From contig CAVFAY010000001.1 in assembly GCA_963620595.1 (NCBI GenBank), positions 62,001-126,000 on the forward strand: a stretch of DNA of 64,000 bases. The letters run 5' to 3'. A model generated the notes under the pieces. The model saw only the letters and a list, made by a program, of their open reading frames with translations. It was not told the origin of the DNA and did not search any database. A program made the position numbers and the translations under genes. Positions 1-8,467 of this stretch are shown here, piece by piece (position 1 is the first letter of the stretch; each line of letters opens with the position of its first letter). This DNA comes from Butyricicoccus_A sp963620595. GTDB lineage: Bacteria; Bacillota; Clostridia; Oscillospirales; Butyricicoccaceae.

Positions 1-2
1 AA

Positions 3-623
3 GCATCGATGCCTGAAATTTCATCTTGCACGCTGGATGGCACGGACTGTGTGATAGACGACAAGCAGTTTCATCTGCGCCTTGTCGGCAGACATCAGAC
101 GGATAATGCCGCAACGGCATATGCGGCTCTGCTTGTTTTACGCGAAAAGGGCTGGAATATTTCCGATCAGGCGATCGCAGATGGCTTCTCCAGCGCTGCT
201 ATAGCCGGGCGACAGGAGGTCGTACAGACCGAACCGTTGCTCATGATTGACGGCGCACACAATGTGGACGGCGTGACGGCACTGTGTGCTACGATAGATG
301 ATTTACTGCCTGCCGGTGGTATTTCTCTGGTGTTGGGCATGGTGGCAGACAAACAATATGAGGCTTGCGTGCGCATGTTGGTTCGCCGGGCGGATTCAGT
401 CTATGCTGTGCAGCCGGACAATCCGCGTGCGCTGTCCAGCCGCGAATTAACAACGATGATTCGCGCGTTTTCGCCATACTGTAATGTCATTGACTGCGGA
501 GATGTTCCGTCAGCACTCAAGCGCGCTATGCGCTATGCAGATGAGACAGATACCATTATCGTGTGTGGTTCGCTGTATGTTGCAGGCGAAGCGAAAAATA
601 CTCTGGAAGCCGACAGGATTTGA
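3..623 (+). CDS. folC: Folylpolyglutamate synthase, C-terminal part (5' end outside window)
   Basis: Adds glutamate residues to folates (or makes dihydrofolate in bifunctional enzymes) in the cytoplasm. The frame is open to the left edge, so this is the C-terminal half of a protein usually of about 420-440 residues; the ATG at base 9 is probably internal. Visible family marks are the DGAHN motif in LLMIDGAHNVDG, which begins the C-terminal Rossmann-like domain, and the closing VCGSLYVAGEA segment. An intrinsic terminator follows directly, so transcription of this unit ends before the sporulation genes. Family assignment is firm; the N-terminal ATP-binding part cannot be seen. Confidence 0.93.
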   Translation, partial: ASMPEISSCTLDGTDCVIDDKQFHLRLVGRHQTDNAATAYAALLVLREKGWNISDQAIADGFSSAAIAGRQEVVQTEPLLMIDGAHNVDGVTALCATIDDLLPAGGISLVLGMVADKQYEACVRMLVRRADSVYAVQPDNPRALSSRELTTMIRAFSPYCNVIDCGDVPSALKRAMRYADETDTIIVCGSLYVAGEAKNTLEADRI

Positions 624-650
624 TGAATTTTTTTGCTCATGTTTTTTATA

Positions 651-691
651 ATAGAACCGTTCTCTGAAAAGGGAACGGTTCTATTTTTTTT
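651..691 (+). terminator. Intrinsic terminator after folC
   Basis: Bases 651-664 pair with 671-684 (one G-U), loop TGAAAA, followed by a run of seven T (685-691). It lies only about 20 bases before the spoIIAA ribosome-binding site, so it sits inside the spoIIA upstream region. Confidence 0.9.
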
Positions 692-723
692 GCCCATTTG
701 GCATGTATTAGGAGGGAAAATGC

Positions 724-1089
724 GTGAAATGTTCGCATAAACGAGAAAAAGAAGGCATTGTCATTCAATTTTGCGGTGAGCTGGGACACCATGAAGCGGC
801 ACAGTGCGTAGAATATCTGGAAAAGACTATGATTTTGTACGCCAATGACCCGATTATCTTGGATTTATCTGGTCTGACCTTTATGGACAGCTCCGGTATC
901 GCCGTTGTGCTGGGTGCACAGCGCAATATTTTGGGAGCGGGACAAACATTCTGCGTCATCCACACACCGGCATCCGCTATGCGGATTTTCAAGGCGGCAG
1001 GTATTCAGAGACGGGTTAATTTCCTGCCGGAACTGCCCAAGCTATCCGAGACAGACGAAAAGGAGGCAGCAGTATGCGCAGCGAAATAA
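724..1089 (+). CDS. spoIIAA: Anti-sigma F factor antagonist SpoIIAA
   Basis: Forespore switch protein: in its dephosphorylated form it binds SpoIIAB and frees sigma F. The 121-residue STAS-domain protein matches the family size, and the phosphorylation site is visible as MDSSGIAVVLG with Ser57 as the expected phospho-serine. I chose the GTG start at 724 because an ATG at 720 runs into a stop after six codons; GGAGGG at 711-716 is well placed for the GTG. It overlaps spoIIAB by 16 bases, which points to translational coupling in the standard spoIIA order. Confidence 0.95.
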   Translation: MKCSHKREKEGIVIQFCGELGHHEAAQCVEYLEKTMILYANDPIILDLSGLTFMDSSGIAVVLGAQRNILGAGQTFCVIHTPASAMRIFKAAGIQRRVNFLPELPKLSETDEKEAAVCAAK

Positions 1090-1511
1090 ACCAAATGAGC
1101 ATCAAATTTCTCAGTCGATCCTGTAATGAAGCATTTGCTCGGCAGGCGGTCGCAGCCTTTGCAGCGCAGCTTGATCCAACCATTGAGGAAATCAATGACA
1201 TCAAGACAGCGGTCAGTGAAGCGGTAACCAATTGCATTGTTCATGCGTACAAAGAAGAGACAGGATACATAACCATTCAGGCAAAGCTATTTGACAATGA
1301 TGAAATTCAGATTTCTGTCAAAGACAAAGGCTGTGGCATACCGGATGTTCAGCAGGCACGACGGCCAATGTTTACAACGGGTGATGCAGGACGATCTGGC
1401 ATGGGATTTACGATTATGGAGAGCTTTATGGATAAATTGCGTGTTCGCTCGAGGGAAGATATTGGCACACAGGTCACAATGACCAAGCGCATACGCAACC
1501 GTTTTGCATAA
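1074..1511 (+). CDS. spoIIAB: Anti-sigma F factor / serine kinase SpoIIAB
   Basis: GHKL-type serine kinase that holds sigma F inactive and phosphorylates SpoIIAA. The 145-residue protein shows the N box in AVSEAVTNCIVHAY (about residues 45-58), the G1 box DKGCGIPD and the G2 region GRSGMGFTIM, i.e. a complete Bergerat ATP fold. The ATG at 1074 lies inside the end of spoIIAA with an AGGAGG-like site just upstream (1061-1066). Its end overlaps the start of sigF by eight bases, so the three genes form one tightly coupled unit. Confidence 0.96.
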   Translation: MRSEINQMSIKFLSRSCNEAFARQAVAAFAAQLDPTIEEINDIKTAVSEAVTNCIVHAYKEETGYITIQAKLFDNDEIQISVKDKGCGIPDVQQARRPMFTTGDAGRSGMGFTIMESFMDKLRVRSREDIGTQVTMTKRIRNRFA

Positions 1512-2241
1512 GTACGAGGAGCAGCTGCGCCTGTTACAGAAAGCACAGCAGGGAGATGAACAGGCGAAAGAACAGCTTGTGCGCGACAATCAAGCGCTCG
1601 TTTGGAGCATTGTCAAGCGATATACCGGACGGGGTACAGAAGCAGAAGATCTGTTTCAATTGGGAAGCATTGGTCTGCTCAAAGCGATACAGAGCTTTGA
1701 CTGCACGTATGGTACGAAGTTTTCTACCTATGCAGTCCCCAAAATTGCAGGAGAAATTCGCCGTTTTTTGCGCGATGACGGCACAATTAAAATCAGCCGC
1801 ACGGTAAAAGAACTTGGCTATCGCATCAGTGCCGCGAGACAAACGCTGCACCAAACCCTACAACGATCTCCAACGGTATCTGAGCTGGCGGATTTTTTGG
1901 ACGTTGCGCCGGAAGAAATTGCGTCTTGTGAAACCGCTCTGCTGCCGATGGACTCGTTACAACGAGAAATCGGAGAGGATGGAACAACGCTGGAACAATT
2001 ACTGGGAGATCAGCGGATGGAAGAGACGATCTTGGAATCGCTGTCTCTGCAAGAAGCCATGCGCCAGCTGGATGCCCGCGCCCAGCAGGTGCTTCTGCTG
2101 CGGTATTTTCGCGGACAAACCCAACAGATCTGCGCACGTCAACTCGGCATTTCGCAGGTACAGGTGTCGCGATTGGAGAGAAAAGCAATTGCAAAACTAC
2201 GGCAGATTCTCGAAGAAGAGGAAACGCCGTTTACCGGTTGA
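1504..2241 (+). CDS. sigF: RNA polymerase sigma-F factor
   Basis: First forespore-specific sigma factor. The 245-residue protein has region 2 (DLFQLGSIGLLKAIQSFD and FSTYAVPKIAGEIRRFLRDD), region 3 and a region 4 helix-turn-helix near the C terminus (ARQLGISQVQVSRLERKAIAKL). The start is a TTG at 1504 overlapping the spoIIAB stop; GAGG lies near 1516 downstream, so initiation probably depends on coupling to spoIIAB. In many clostridia this operon is followed by spoVA genes; here two iron-sulfur genes follow instead after an 80-100 base gap. Confidence 0.96.
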   Translation: MHKYEEQLRLLQKAQQGDEQAKEQLVRDNQALVWSIVKRYTGRGTEAEDLFQLGSIGLLKAIQSFDCTYGTKFSTYAVPKIAGEIRRFLRDDGTIKISRTVKELGYRISAARQTLHQTLQRSPTVSELADFLDVAPEEIASCETALLPMDSLQREIGEDGTTLEQLLGDQRMEETILESLSLQEAMRQLDARAQQVLLLRYFRGQTQQICARQLGISQVQVSRLERKAIAKLRQILEEEETPFTG

Positions 2242-2341
2242 CGAAAGGATTGCTTTCCTGTATACTTTATATAGATTTAAAGACTTGCGAGAGATATAAA
2301 TTAGGATAAATAACCAATGCGGATTGCGGGGAGGGAGTTCT

Positions 2342-2893
2342 ATGACAGACAATTCCGTTTTCCTGGGACGAATTTCGACAGATATACCATCTCAGCCGGA
2401 AATCAATCCAGAAGCAACGGCGAGCTTTGCCTCGATTGAACATTTAAAGCAGATGATTCGGACGGGTGTTTTAGACATTGAAAACCATACGGAGATTCAG
2501 CCTGAAATTGAACAGATTTTTCAAAAATTTACTCATTTGGCAAGTTGCGGAAAGTGTGCACCGTGTCGAGAGGGAACCAAGCGAATGCGGCAGCTGCTAA
2601 AAAAAATCATGGAAGGCAACGGCACAGATCAGGAACTGGATCAGCTGGCGGAGCTGGCAGACATGATTACGAATACAGCATTGTGCGGCTTGGGAATGAA
2701 GCAGTATGTGATTGACCCAACGGTGTGCAAGGGATGTTCTCGGTGCGCGAAGCAATGTCCGGTAGATGCGATCTCCGGACAAATTCGTTCTCCGTTTGTT
2801 ATCAATCCGCACAAATGCATCCGCTGTGGCTCTTGCACAGATACCTGCGCATTCCACGCCATTTCACTGACAACATTTGGCTATCCGGCATGA
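2342..2893 (+). CDS. Truncated NuoF/HydB-like iron-sulfur protein
   Basis: Electron-transfer protein of about 183 residues. It matches only the C-terminal part of the NADH-binding NuoF/HydB family: the SCGKCAPCREGT motif and a later CGLG cysteine (the N3-type [4Fe-4S] site), followed by two ferredoxin-type [4Fe-4S] motifs (CKGCSRCAKQCP and CIRCGSCTDTCA). The FMN/NADH Rossmann part and SLBB domain are absent, so it cannot itself oxidise NADH. The start at ATG 2342 is set by GGGGAGGGAG at 2328-2337; an upstream GTG/ATG-less extension is not needed. It lies 26 bases upstream of the hydrogenase and likely passes electrons to or from it; partner unknown. Confidence 0.85.
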   Translation: MTDNSVFLGRISTDIPSQPEINPEATASFASIEHLKQMIRTGVLDIENHTEIQPEIEQIFQKFTHLASCGKCAPCREGTKRMRQLLKKIMEGNGTDQELDQLAELADMITNTALCGLGMKQYVIDPTVCKGCSRCAKQCPVDAISGQIRSPFVINPHKCIRCGSCTDTCAFHAISLTTFGYPA

Positions 2894-2919
2894 GCTCTTG
2901 AAACAAAGGAGAGAGTCGT

Positions 2920-4653
2920 ATGGGAACAATGACAATCAATAAAATACGAGTTACATTTACGGACGAAGAAAAAAATGTTTTGTCTGTGATTCGCAAAGCC
3001 GGATTTGAAATGCCGACGCTGTGCTATCGGCCGGAGCTCTTAATACACGGTTCCTGTCGTCTTTGCGTGGTAGAGGACAAGCACGGGCGAACCTTTGCCT
3101 CATGCTCGGAAAAACCGCGCGATGGCATGGAAATCTACACCAACACACCGCGCCTGATGCGTTACCGCAAAATGATTCTGGAGCTGCTGCTGGCGTCGCA
3201 TCAGCGAGACTGCACGGTCTGTATCAAAAGCGGCGAATGTTTGTTACAGGCGACCGCGCGGCGAATGGGTGTCAATCAAATCCGCTATGAGACCCAGCAG
3301 ACAAATTATCCACTGGATATGAGCTCGCCAGCCATTGTATTGAATCCAAACAAGTGCATCTTGTGCGGCAACTGCGTTCGGATGTGTGGAGACGTACAGG
3401 GAATCGGCGCGGTGGATTTTGTTGACCAAGGCCCGAATTACCGTGTTGCGACCGTCGGCGGCAGTAAACTGGCGGATACGGATTGCGTCGGCTGCGGCCA
3501 GTGCCGTACATTTTGTCCGACAGGCGCGATTACAATTAACACAAACATCAATGCGATTCGAGAGGCAATCGCTGATCCAAACGTCAAAGTTGTAGCACAA
3601 ATTGCTCCTGCTGTGCGCGTAGCAGTCGGGCATGTATTCGGATTTCCGAATGGTGTCAACGTGATGGGGCGTATTGTCAATGCGATGCATCGCTTGGGAT
3701 TTGATGAAGTGTACGACACGGCTTTTGGCGCAGATTTTACGGTTATGGAGGAGAGCAAGGAGTTGTTGGAGCGGCTGGAGTCGGGTGAAAATCTGCCGCT
3801 GTTCACTTCCTGCTGTCCTGCGTGGGTGCTGGACTGTGAAAAACGGTATCCGGAGCTGGCGAGCCATTTGTCCACTTGTCGCTCTCCGATGCAGATGTTG
3901 GGAGCAGTCATTCGAGAATACTACGAGGACCCGAAGAATAATGAAGGAAAACGCGTGCTTTCTGTTGCTGTTATGCCGTGTACCGCGAAAAAAGGAGAGA
4001 TTCTGCGACCGGAATCCATGACAGACGGCGTACAGGATATTGATTATGTTCTGACGACCAATGAACTGTGTACGATGATTAAAAAGGACGGAATTTTGTT
4101 TGACCGGCTGGAAGTCGAGGCCGTGGACATGCCGTTTGGCATTAGTTCCGGTGCCGGAATGATTTTTGGCAACTCCGGCGGTGTGACAGAAGCGGTTTTG
4201 CGCCGTTTGAACGATGGTCATGAACGGGCGAGAATGGAGCAGATCAGGCAGAGCGGCGTGCGAGGAGAAGAGGGAATCAAGGAGATTGTTTTCCACTATC
4301 ACGGAAAAGAACTGCGCGCGGCTATTGTCAGCGGCTTGGCGAATGCTGCCAAATTGTTAAAGGACATTGAATCGGGAAAAGTAACGTATCATTTTGTGGA
4401 AGTCATGGCCTGTCGTCGTGGCTGTGTCATGGGCGGCGGCCAGCCCCTTCCGGCGGGAGATGAAGAGCGAGCGTCGCGGCCAAAAGGATTATACGAAGTC
4501 GATTTGACCCGTCAGATTAAAAAATCCGACGAAAATCCACTGGTGCTTTCTCTGTATGACGGTCTGATTCGAGGGAAAGAACACAAGTTATTACATAGAA
4601 ATATGGCTGGACGAAACAATATTGGACAGAAAGAGGAGAAAATGACAAAATAA
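2920..4653 (+). CDS. hydA: [FeFe] hydrogenase catalytic subunit
   Basis: Cytoplasmic hydrogenase (577 residues, close to the size of the single-subunit clostridial enzyme) that reduces protons with electrons from ferredoxin. In order: N-terminal [2Fe-2S] domain (Cys35, Cys46, Cys49, Cys62), a His-ligated cluster segment (SHQRDCTVCIKSGEC, about residues 91-105), two [4Fe-4S] motifs (CILCGNCVRMC, CVGCGQCRTFC), then H-cluster motifs L1 TSCCPAW (near 295), L2 MPCTAKKGE (near 351) and L3 EVMACRRGCVMGGGQP (near 492). All four H-cluster cysteines are present. It shares an operon with the NuoF-like gene. HydEFG maturases are not in this window. Confidence 0.97.
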   Translation: MGTMTINKIRVTFTDEEKNVLSVIRKAGFEMPTLCYRPELLIHGSCRLCVVEDKHGRTFASCSEKPRDGMEIYTNTPRLMRYRKMILELLLASHQRDCTVCIKSGECLLQATARRMGVNQIRYETQQTNYPLDMSSPAIVLNPNKCILCGNCVRMCGDVQGIGAVDFVDQGPNYRVATVGGSKLADTDCVGCGQCRTFCPTGAITINTNINAIREAIADPNVKVVAQIAPAVRVAVGHVFGFPNGVNVMGRIVNAMHRLGFDEVYDTAFGADFTVMEESKELLERLESGENLPLFTSCCPAWVLDCEKRYPELASHLSTCRSPMQMLGAVIREYYEDPKNNEGKRVLSVAVMPCTAKKGEILRPESMTDGVQDIDYVLTTNELCTMIKKDGILFDRLEVEAVDMPFGISSGAGMIFGNSGGVTEAVLRRLNDGHERARMEQIRQSGVRGEEGIKEIVFHYHGKELRAAIVSGLANAAKLLKDIESGKVTYHFVEVMACRRGCVMGGGQPLPAGDEERASRPKGLYEVDLTRQIKKSDENPLVLSLYDGLIRGKEHKLLHRNMAGRNNIGQKEEKMTK

Positions 4654-5198
4654 CTCAAAAGAGTTATGTGGCAAAACATATAAAAATGTATCGGAAAATT
4701 TGTGTGAATGTGATAGTATATATAAAGATAAAACAGCAATGTCAATGAGGGCTCAGGTCGTTTTACTAATTTGCTTCAAAATCGAGTTATGAAACGAAAA
4801 TAATTCAGAAAAAATAAATAAGCAGAAAAAACAGACGTGCATACCATAGATGTGGTAGTTACACGTCTGTTTTTTCATGCTCAAAATCATGAAGATGAGA
4901 ACCCGTTCAATATTATCGGCTGCATATATTTTGTGCATATTTCGTATATATTGAAAAAAGTACGCCATTTCATTGTGAAAATAGACAGAAAAAAGGAGTT
5001 GGATTTTAAGATAGTCTACAAATAATCTGTTAATTGCAACGGATGATACTTTCTAGTTGATTCCACATAACATATAATAAAAACCAGAAAATGACGAAAG
5101 AACAACACAAAAAGATAATTATCGAATCAAAGTTGATTGTGGTAATGCTTTTTTGTCGAGCAATTTTGTTAGAGAAAAAATCTGATTTTTACAACCTG
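4654..5198. other. 545-bp intergenic region between hydA and the AraC-type gene
   Basis: AT-rich stretch between two convergent genes. It holds a small hairpin at the hydA stop (4650-4656 with 4661-4667) and the strong bidirectional terminator at 4825-4876. No frame in it has a convincing ribosome-binding site or recognisable protein, and I see no other structure. Confidence 0.7.
4825..4876. terminator. Bidirectional intrinsic terminator, hydA / araC-type gene
   Basis: Perfect 15-bp stem 4825-4839 with 4862-4876, including A-run and T-run flanks that give a U-tract on either strand; an inner TACCA/TGGTA pair extends it. It suits both the rightward hydrogenase operon and the leftward regulator gene. 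Confidence 0.88.
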
Positions 5199-6074
5199 TT
5201 ACTTTTTCCTACGAATCTTTTCGATGGACAAATGATACTCTTCCTGTCGAATCCGTCGATATTGTGTCGGTGTCATGCCAGTCATTTTTTTGAACGCACG
5301 AGAGAACACGAGTGGATCCTGATAACCGCAGATTTCAGCGATTTTTCCGATAGGAAAATTGGAAATTGCGAGTTGTTCATGCGCTCGTGTTAGACGAAAA
5401 TGTGTTACATATTCACTTGGAGACATTTGAAGGTTGTTTTGAAAGAGTGCCGTCAAATGGCTGCGGCATATGCCAACATAATCAGCAATGTCTTGGACAT
5501 GAATATTTTGCGCATAGTGCTTCTGGACGAATTCTTCTGCCATTCGAATGTAGTAGTTTTGCTGCCCGCCGTGCAGTTTGTTTGATTCTACAGATAAATC
5601 TTGAGATAAGCAGGAGAAAAAGTGATACAACTGTGTTTGCAAGTATAAATGACATGCAATGCCCTCTGCATCGCATTCTAACATCTGATTGATAATTGTC
5701 AGTAAGGTATCGCCACAGTTCGCCGAGAAAGTTAAAGTACGGGAAGATAGACCAAGGTGTGACAACAGTTCCTTTGCATAATTTCCGTCGAATCCAATCC
5801 ATAGATATTGCCAAGGTGTTGTGTGATCGGCTTTATACGATGACATAATATTTGGTCTCATCAAAAATCCTTGACCGGCACTCAGGGAGTACACCTGATT
5901 GTTAATTCGATATTCACCTTTTCCCTCTAATATGTAGTGGAGAACATAATTCGGATGTGCGGCAGGGCCAATGCTGTGATCTGGCTGACAGATTGACCTG
6001 CCGCAAAAACATAAATATAGGTCCTGAAAAGGCGGCTTTTTATCTTGTAACGTCAAAACATGAGAATCTTCCAA
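5199..6074 (-). CDS. AraC-family transcriptional regulator, likely of the lac/gal operon
   Basis: DNA-binding regulator of 291 residues. The N-terminal half is an AraC-type cupin (HPNYVLHYILEGKGEYRINN, GQGFLMRPN) that would bind a sugar; the C-terminal 100 residues are two helix-turn-helix motifs (IADYVGICRSHLTALFQNN and IAEICGYQDPLVFSRAFKK). The start is TTG at 6074 with AAGGAAGGA upstream. It is divergent from galK with only 83 bases between them, the usual position for a regulator of the adjoining operon, so activation of lactose/galactose genes is inferred. Several similar AraC regulators control raffinose or rhamnose genes; the sugar is not readable from sequence. Confidence 0.88.
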   Translation of the reverse strand: MEDSHVLTLQDKKPPFQDLYLCFCGRSICQPDHSIGPAAHPNYVLHYILEGKGEYRINNQVYSLSAGQGFLMRPNIMSSYKADHTTPWQYLWIGFDGNYAKELLSHLGLSSRTLTFSANCGDTLLTIINQMLECDAEGIACHLYLQTQLYHFFSCLSQDLSVESNKLHGGQQNYYIRMAEEFVQKHYAQNIHVQDIADYVGICRSHLTALFQNNLQMSPSEYVTHFRLTRAHEQLAISNFPIGKIAEICGYQDPLVFSRAFKKMTGMTPTQYRRIRQEEYHLSIEKIRRKK

Positions 6075-6157
6075 AGCAAATCCTTCCTTTGCATCAGTTT
6101 ATTATTGATTATAACATATCAGAAGAGAGACAGGAAAGAAAAAATTGAGGTGAAATT

Positions 6158-7453
6158 ATGGTGTTGTTAAATCAAGCAGAGTTGAAAATTCATACCGGTG
6201 AAACAGATGAAAGACTCTGTGAAGTCTACGGCTGTATGGCAGGCAGCCCGGAGCTGTCGGAATATCGAAACAGACTGCTGCATGTGCTGACAGGTTTCCG
6301 CACAGAATTCGGCAGAACTGATGAAGTCGAGCTGTTCAGCGCACCGGGCAGAACAGAACTGGGTGGCAACCACACGGACCATCAGCACGGCAACGTGCTG
6401 GCGGCCAGTGTCAATCTAGACATTGTCGCCTGTGCTGCACCGAATGACAGCATGGTTGTACGCATTCAGTCGGAAAGCTATCCGCTGGATGAAATTGATT
6501 TGACGGATTTGACCCCGCATCCAGAAGAGACCAACAAGACAGCTGCACTGATTCGCGGCGTTGCCGCTGCGGCGCACAAGCTCGGCCATGAAATCAAGGG
6601 CTTTGACGCATATATGACCAGCAATGTGCTGAGCGGTTCGGGATTATCCTCTTCCGCAGCGTATGAAACCATGATCGGTGTCATCATGAACCGCTTTTTC
6701 TGCGAGAGCAAGCTGACCGCTGTGGACATCGCAAAGATTGGTCAGTACGCAGAAAACATCTATTTTGGAAAGCCGTGCGGCTTGATGGATCAGATGGCAT
6801 CGTCTGTCGGTGGCATTGTCGCCATTGATTTTTCCAATCAGAATGAACCGAAAGTACGCAAAATCATCTATGACATGCATGCAAGCGAACATTCGCTGTG
6901 CATTGTAGATACCGGCGGAGACCATGCAGAGCTGACCGGAGATTACGCAGCCATTCCTCGCGAAATGGGAGAAATTGCCGCAGCATTCGGCAAAACAGTA
7001 CTGCGCGAAGTCGATGAAGCGGAATTCTTAAAGGCAATTCCTTCTCTGCGCCGCCAGTGCGGAGACCGTGCTGTTTTGCGTGTGATGCATTTCTTTGCAG
7101 AAAATCGCCGGGCTGTTGCAGAAAAAGAGGCGTTGGAAAAAGGAAACTTTGAAAATTTCCGTCAATTAGTGATTGCATCAGGCAGATCTTCTGCGATGTA
7201 CTTACAAAACGTATATACTGGTGTCAATCCGGAAAAACAGGAAATGTCGGTTGCTCTAGCATTGGCAGAAAGCATTTTGGACGGACGCGGCGCAGCGCGT
7301 GTACACGGCGGCGGATTTGCCGGTACGATTCAAGCCTTTGTTCCGAATGACATGCTCACGTATTTTAAAACAACCATGGAATCGGTACTCGGAAAAGATA
7401 CCTGTCATGTGCTGACGATTCGACCGGCTGGCGGTGTGGTTTTACTGTCCTAA
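6158..7453 (+). CDS. galK: Galactokinase
   Basis: GHMP-family kinase making galactose-1-phosphate, first step of the Leloir pathway. The 431-residue protein carries the galactokinase signature GRTELGGNHTDHQHG (about 64-78), the ATP loop LSGSGLSSSAAYE (about 158-170) and the C-terminal GGGFAGTIQAF motif. The start ATG at 6158 has TTGAGGTGA upstream. First gene of a seven-gene rightward operon with galE 13 bases after it. Length is typical of the longer clostridial forms. Confidence 0.96.
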   Translation: MVLLNQAELKIHTGETDERLCEVYGCMAGSPELSEYRNRLLHVLTGFRTEFGRTDEVELFSAPGRTELGGNHTDHQHGNVLAASVNLDIVACAAPNDSMVVRIQSESYPLDEIDLTDLTPHPEETNKTAALIRGVAAAAHKLGHEIKGFDAYMTSNVLSGSGLSSSAAYETMIGVIMNRFFCESKLTAVDIAKIGQYAENIYFGKPCGLMDQMASSVGGIVAIDFSNQNEPKVRKIIYDMHASEHSLCIVDTGGDHAELTGDYAAIPREMGEIAAAFGKTVLREVDEAEFLKAIPSLRRQCGDRAVLRVMHFFAENRRAVAEKEALEKGNFENFRQLVIASGRSSAMYLQNVYTGVNPEKQEMSVALALAESILDGRGAARVHGGGFAGTIQAFVPNDMLTYFKTTMESVLGKDTCHVLTIRPAGGVVLLS

Positions 7454-7466
7454 GGAGGGAATGGAT

Positions 7467-8456
7467 ATGGCTATTTTGGTACTTGGCGGCGCGGGCTACA
7501 TCGGCTCGCATACCGTATATGAACTCATTGACGCAGGACGCGACGTCGTCATCGCGGATAATTTGGAAACCGGACATATTAAGGCAGTACACCCCAAAGC
7601 AAAATTTTATCAGGGTGACATTCGCAATCGTGAATTTGTAGATTCTGTTTTTGAATCGGAACAGATTGACGGCGTGATTCACTTCGCAGCCAATTCTCTG
7701 GTCGGTGAATCTATGATCAATCCGCTCAAATACTATGACAATAATCTGTGCGGCACAAAGGTTCTGCTGGAATCCATGGTGGCACACGGCATTGACAAGA
7801 TTGTCTTTTCGTCAACGGCCGCAACATACGGTGAGCCGGAACGCGTGCCGATTCTGGAGACAGACAAAACTGAACCGACCAATTGTTACGGTGAGACCAA
7901 ATCGAGCATGGAAAAGATGTTCAAATGGGTAGGAAAAGCACATGGACTGCGCTTTGTATCGCTGCGATACTTCAATGCCTGCGGTGCTCATGTTTCCGGT
8001 AAAATTGGCGAGGCGCACAACCCAGAATCGCACTTGATTCCGCTGATTTTACAGGTTCCGAACGGTCAGCGCGACTTCATCTCGATTTTCGGTGACGACT
8101 ACGACACCAAGGATGGCACATGTATTCGCGATTACATCCATGTGACCGATTTGGCACAGGCACACATTCTCGCCATGGATTACTTAATGGACGGTGGAGA
8201 GAGCAATATTTTCAATCTGGGCAACGGCGTTGGATTTACGGTCAAAGAGGTGATTGATACCGCCCGTAAGGTGACAGATCATCCGATTCCGGCAAAAATC
8301 ACACCGCGCCGCGCTGGCGATCCGGCACAGCTCATTGCATCCAGCGAGAAAGCAAAAACCGTTCTCGGCTGGCATCCAGAACATGCAGATCTGGAAGAAA
8401 TCATTGCAACCGCTTGGAATTGGCACAAAAACCATCCGCATGGATTTGCAAAGTGA
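7467..8456 (+). CDS. galE: UDP-glucose 4-epimerase
   Basis: Extended short-chain dehydrogenase that interconverts UDP-galactose and UDP-glucose, using bound NAD. From the chosen start it is 329 residues: the NAD-binding GGAGYIGSH lies at residues 7-15, followed by the catalytic Ser/Tyr region (FSSTAATYG and the YGETK motif). The start at ATG 7467 is preferred over ATG 7461 because AAGGAGGG (7452-7459) gives a normal seven-base spacing only for the former. Lies between galK and galT. Confidence 0.96.
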   Translation: MAILVLGGAGYIGSHTVYELIDAGRDVVIADNLETGHIKAVHPKAKFYQGDIRNREFVDSVFESEQIDGVIHFAANSLVGESMINPLKYYDNNLCGTKVLLESMVAHGIDKIVFSSTAATYGEPERVPILETDKTEPTNCYGETKSSMEKMFKWVGKAHGLRFVSLRYFNACGAHVSGKIGEAHNPESHLIPLILQVPNGQRDFISIFGDDYDTKDGTCIRDYIHVTDLAQAHILAMDYLMDGGESNIFNLGNGVGFTVKEVIDTARKVTDHPIPAKITPRRAGDPAQLIASSEKAKTVLGWHPEHADLEEIIATAWNWHKNHPHGFAK

Positions 8457-8467
8457 GGCGTTGGAAT

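Noticed and set aside
3244..4302. Long minus-strand frame opposite hydA
   Set aside because: Exact overlap with a well-supported hydrogenase; composition (many His, Arg, Asn) is typical of antisense translation.
4753..5025. Short frames on both strands in the hydA/araC gap
   Set aside because: They mostly reflect the terminator palindrome and AT-rich sequence; no start signal or similarity seen.
5091..5393. 100-codon plus-strand frame overlapping the 3' end of the AraC-type gene
   Set aside because: It runs antisense into a clear helix-turn-helix coding region and has no ribosome-binding site.
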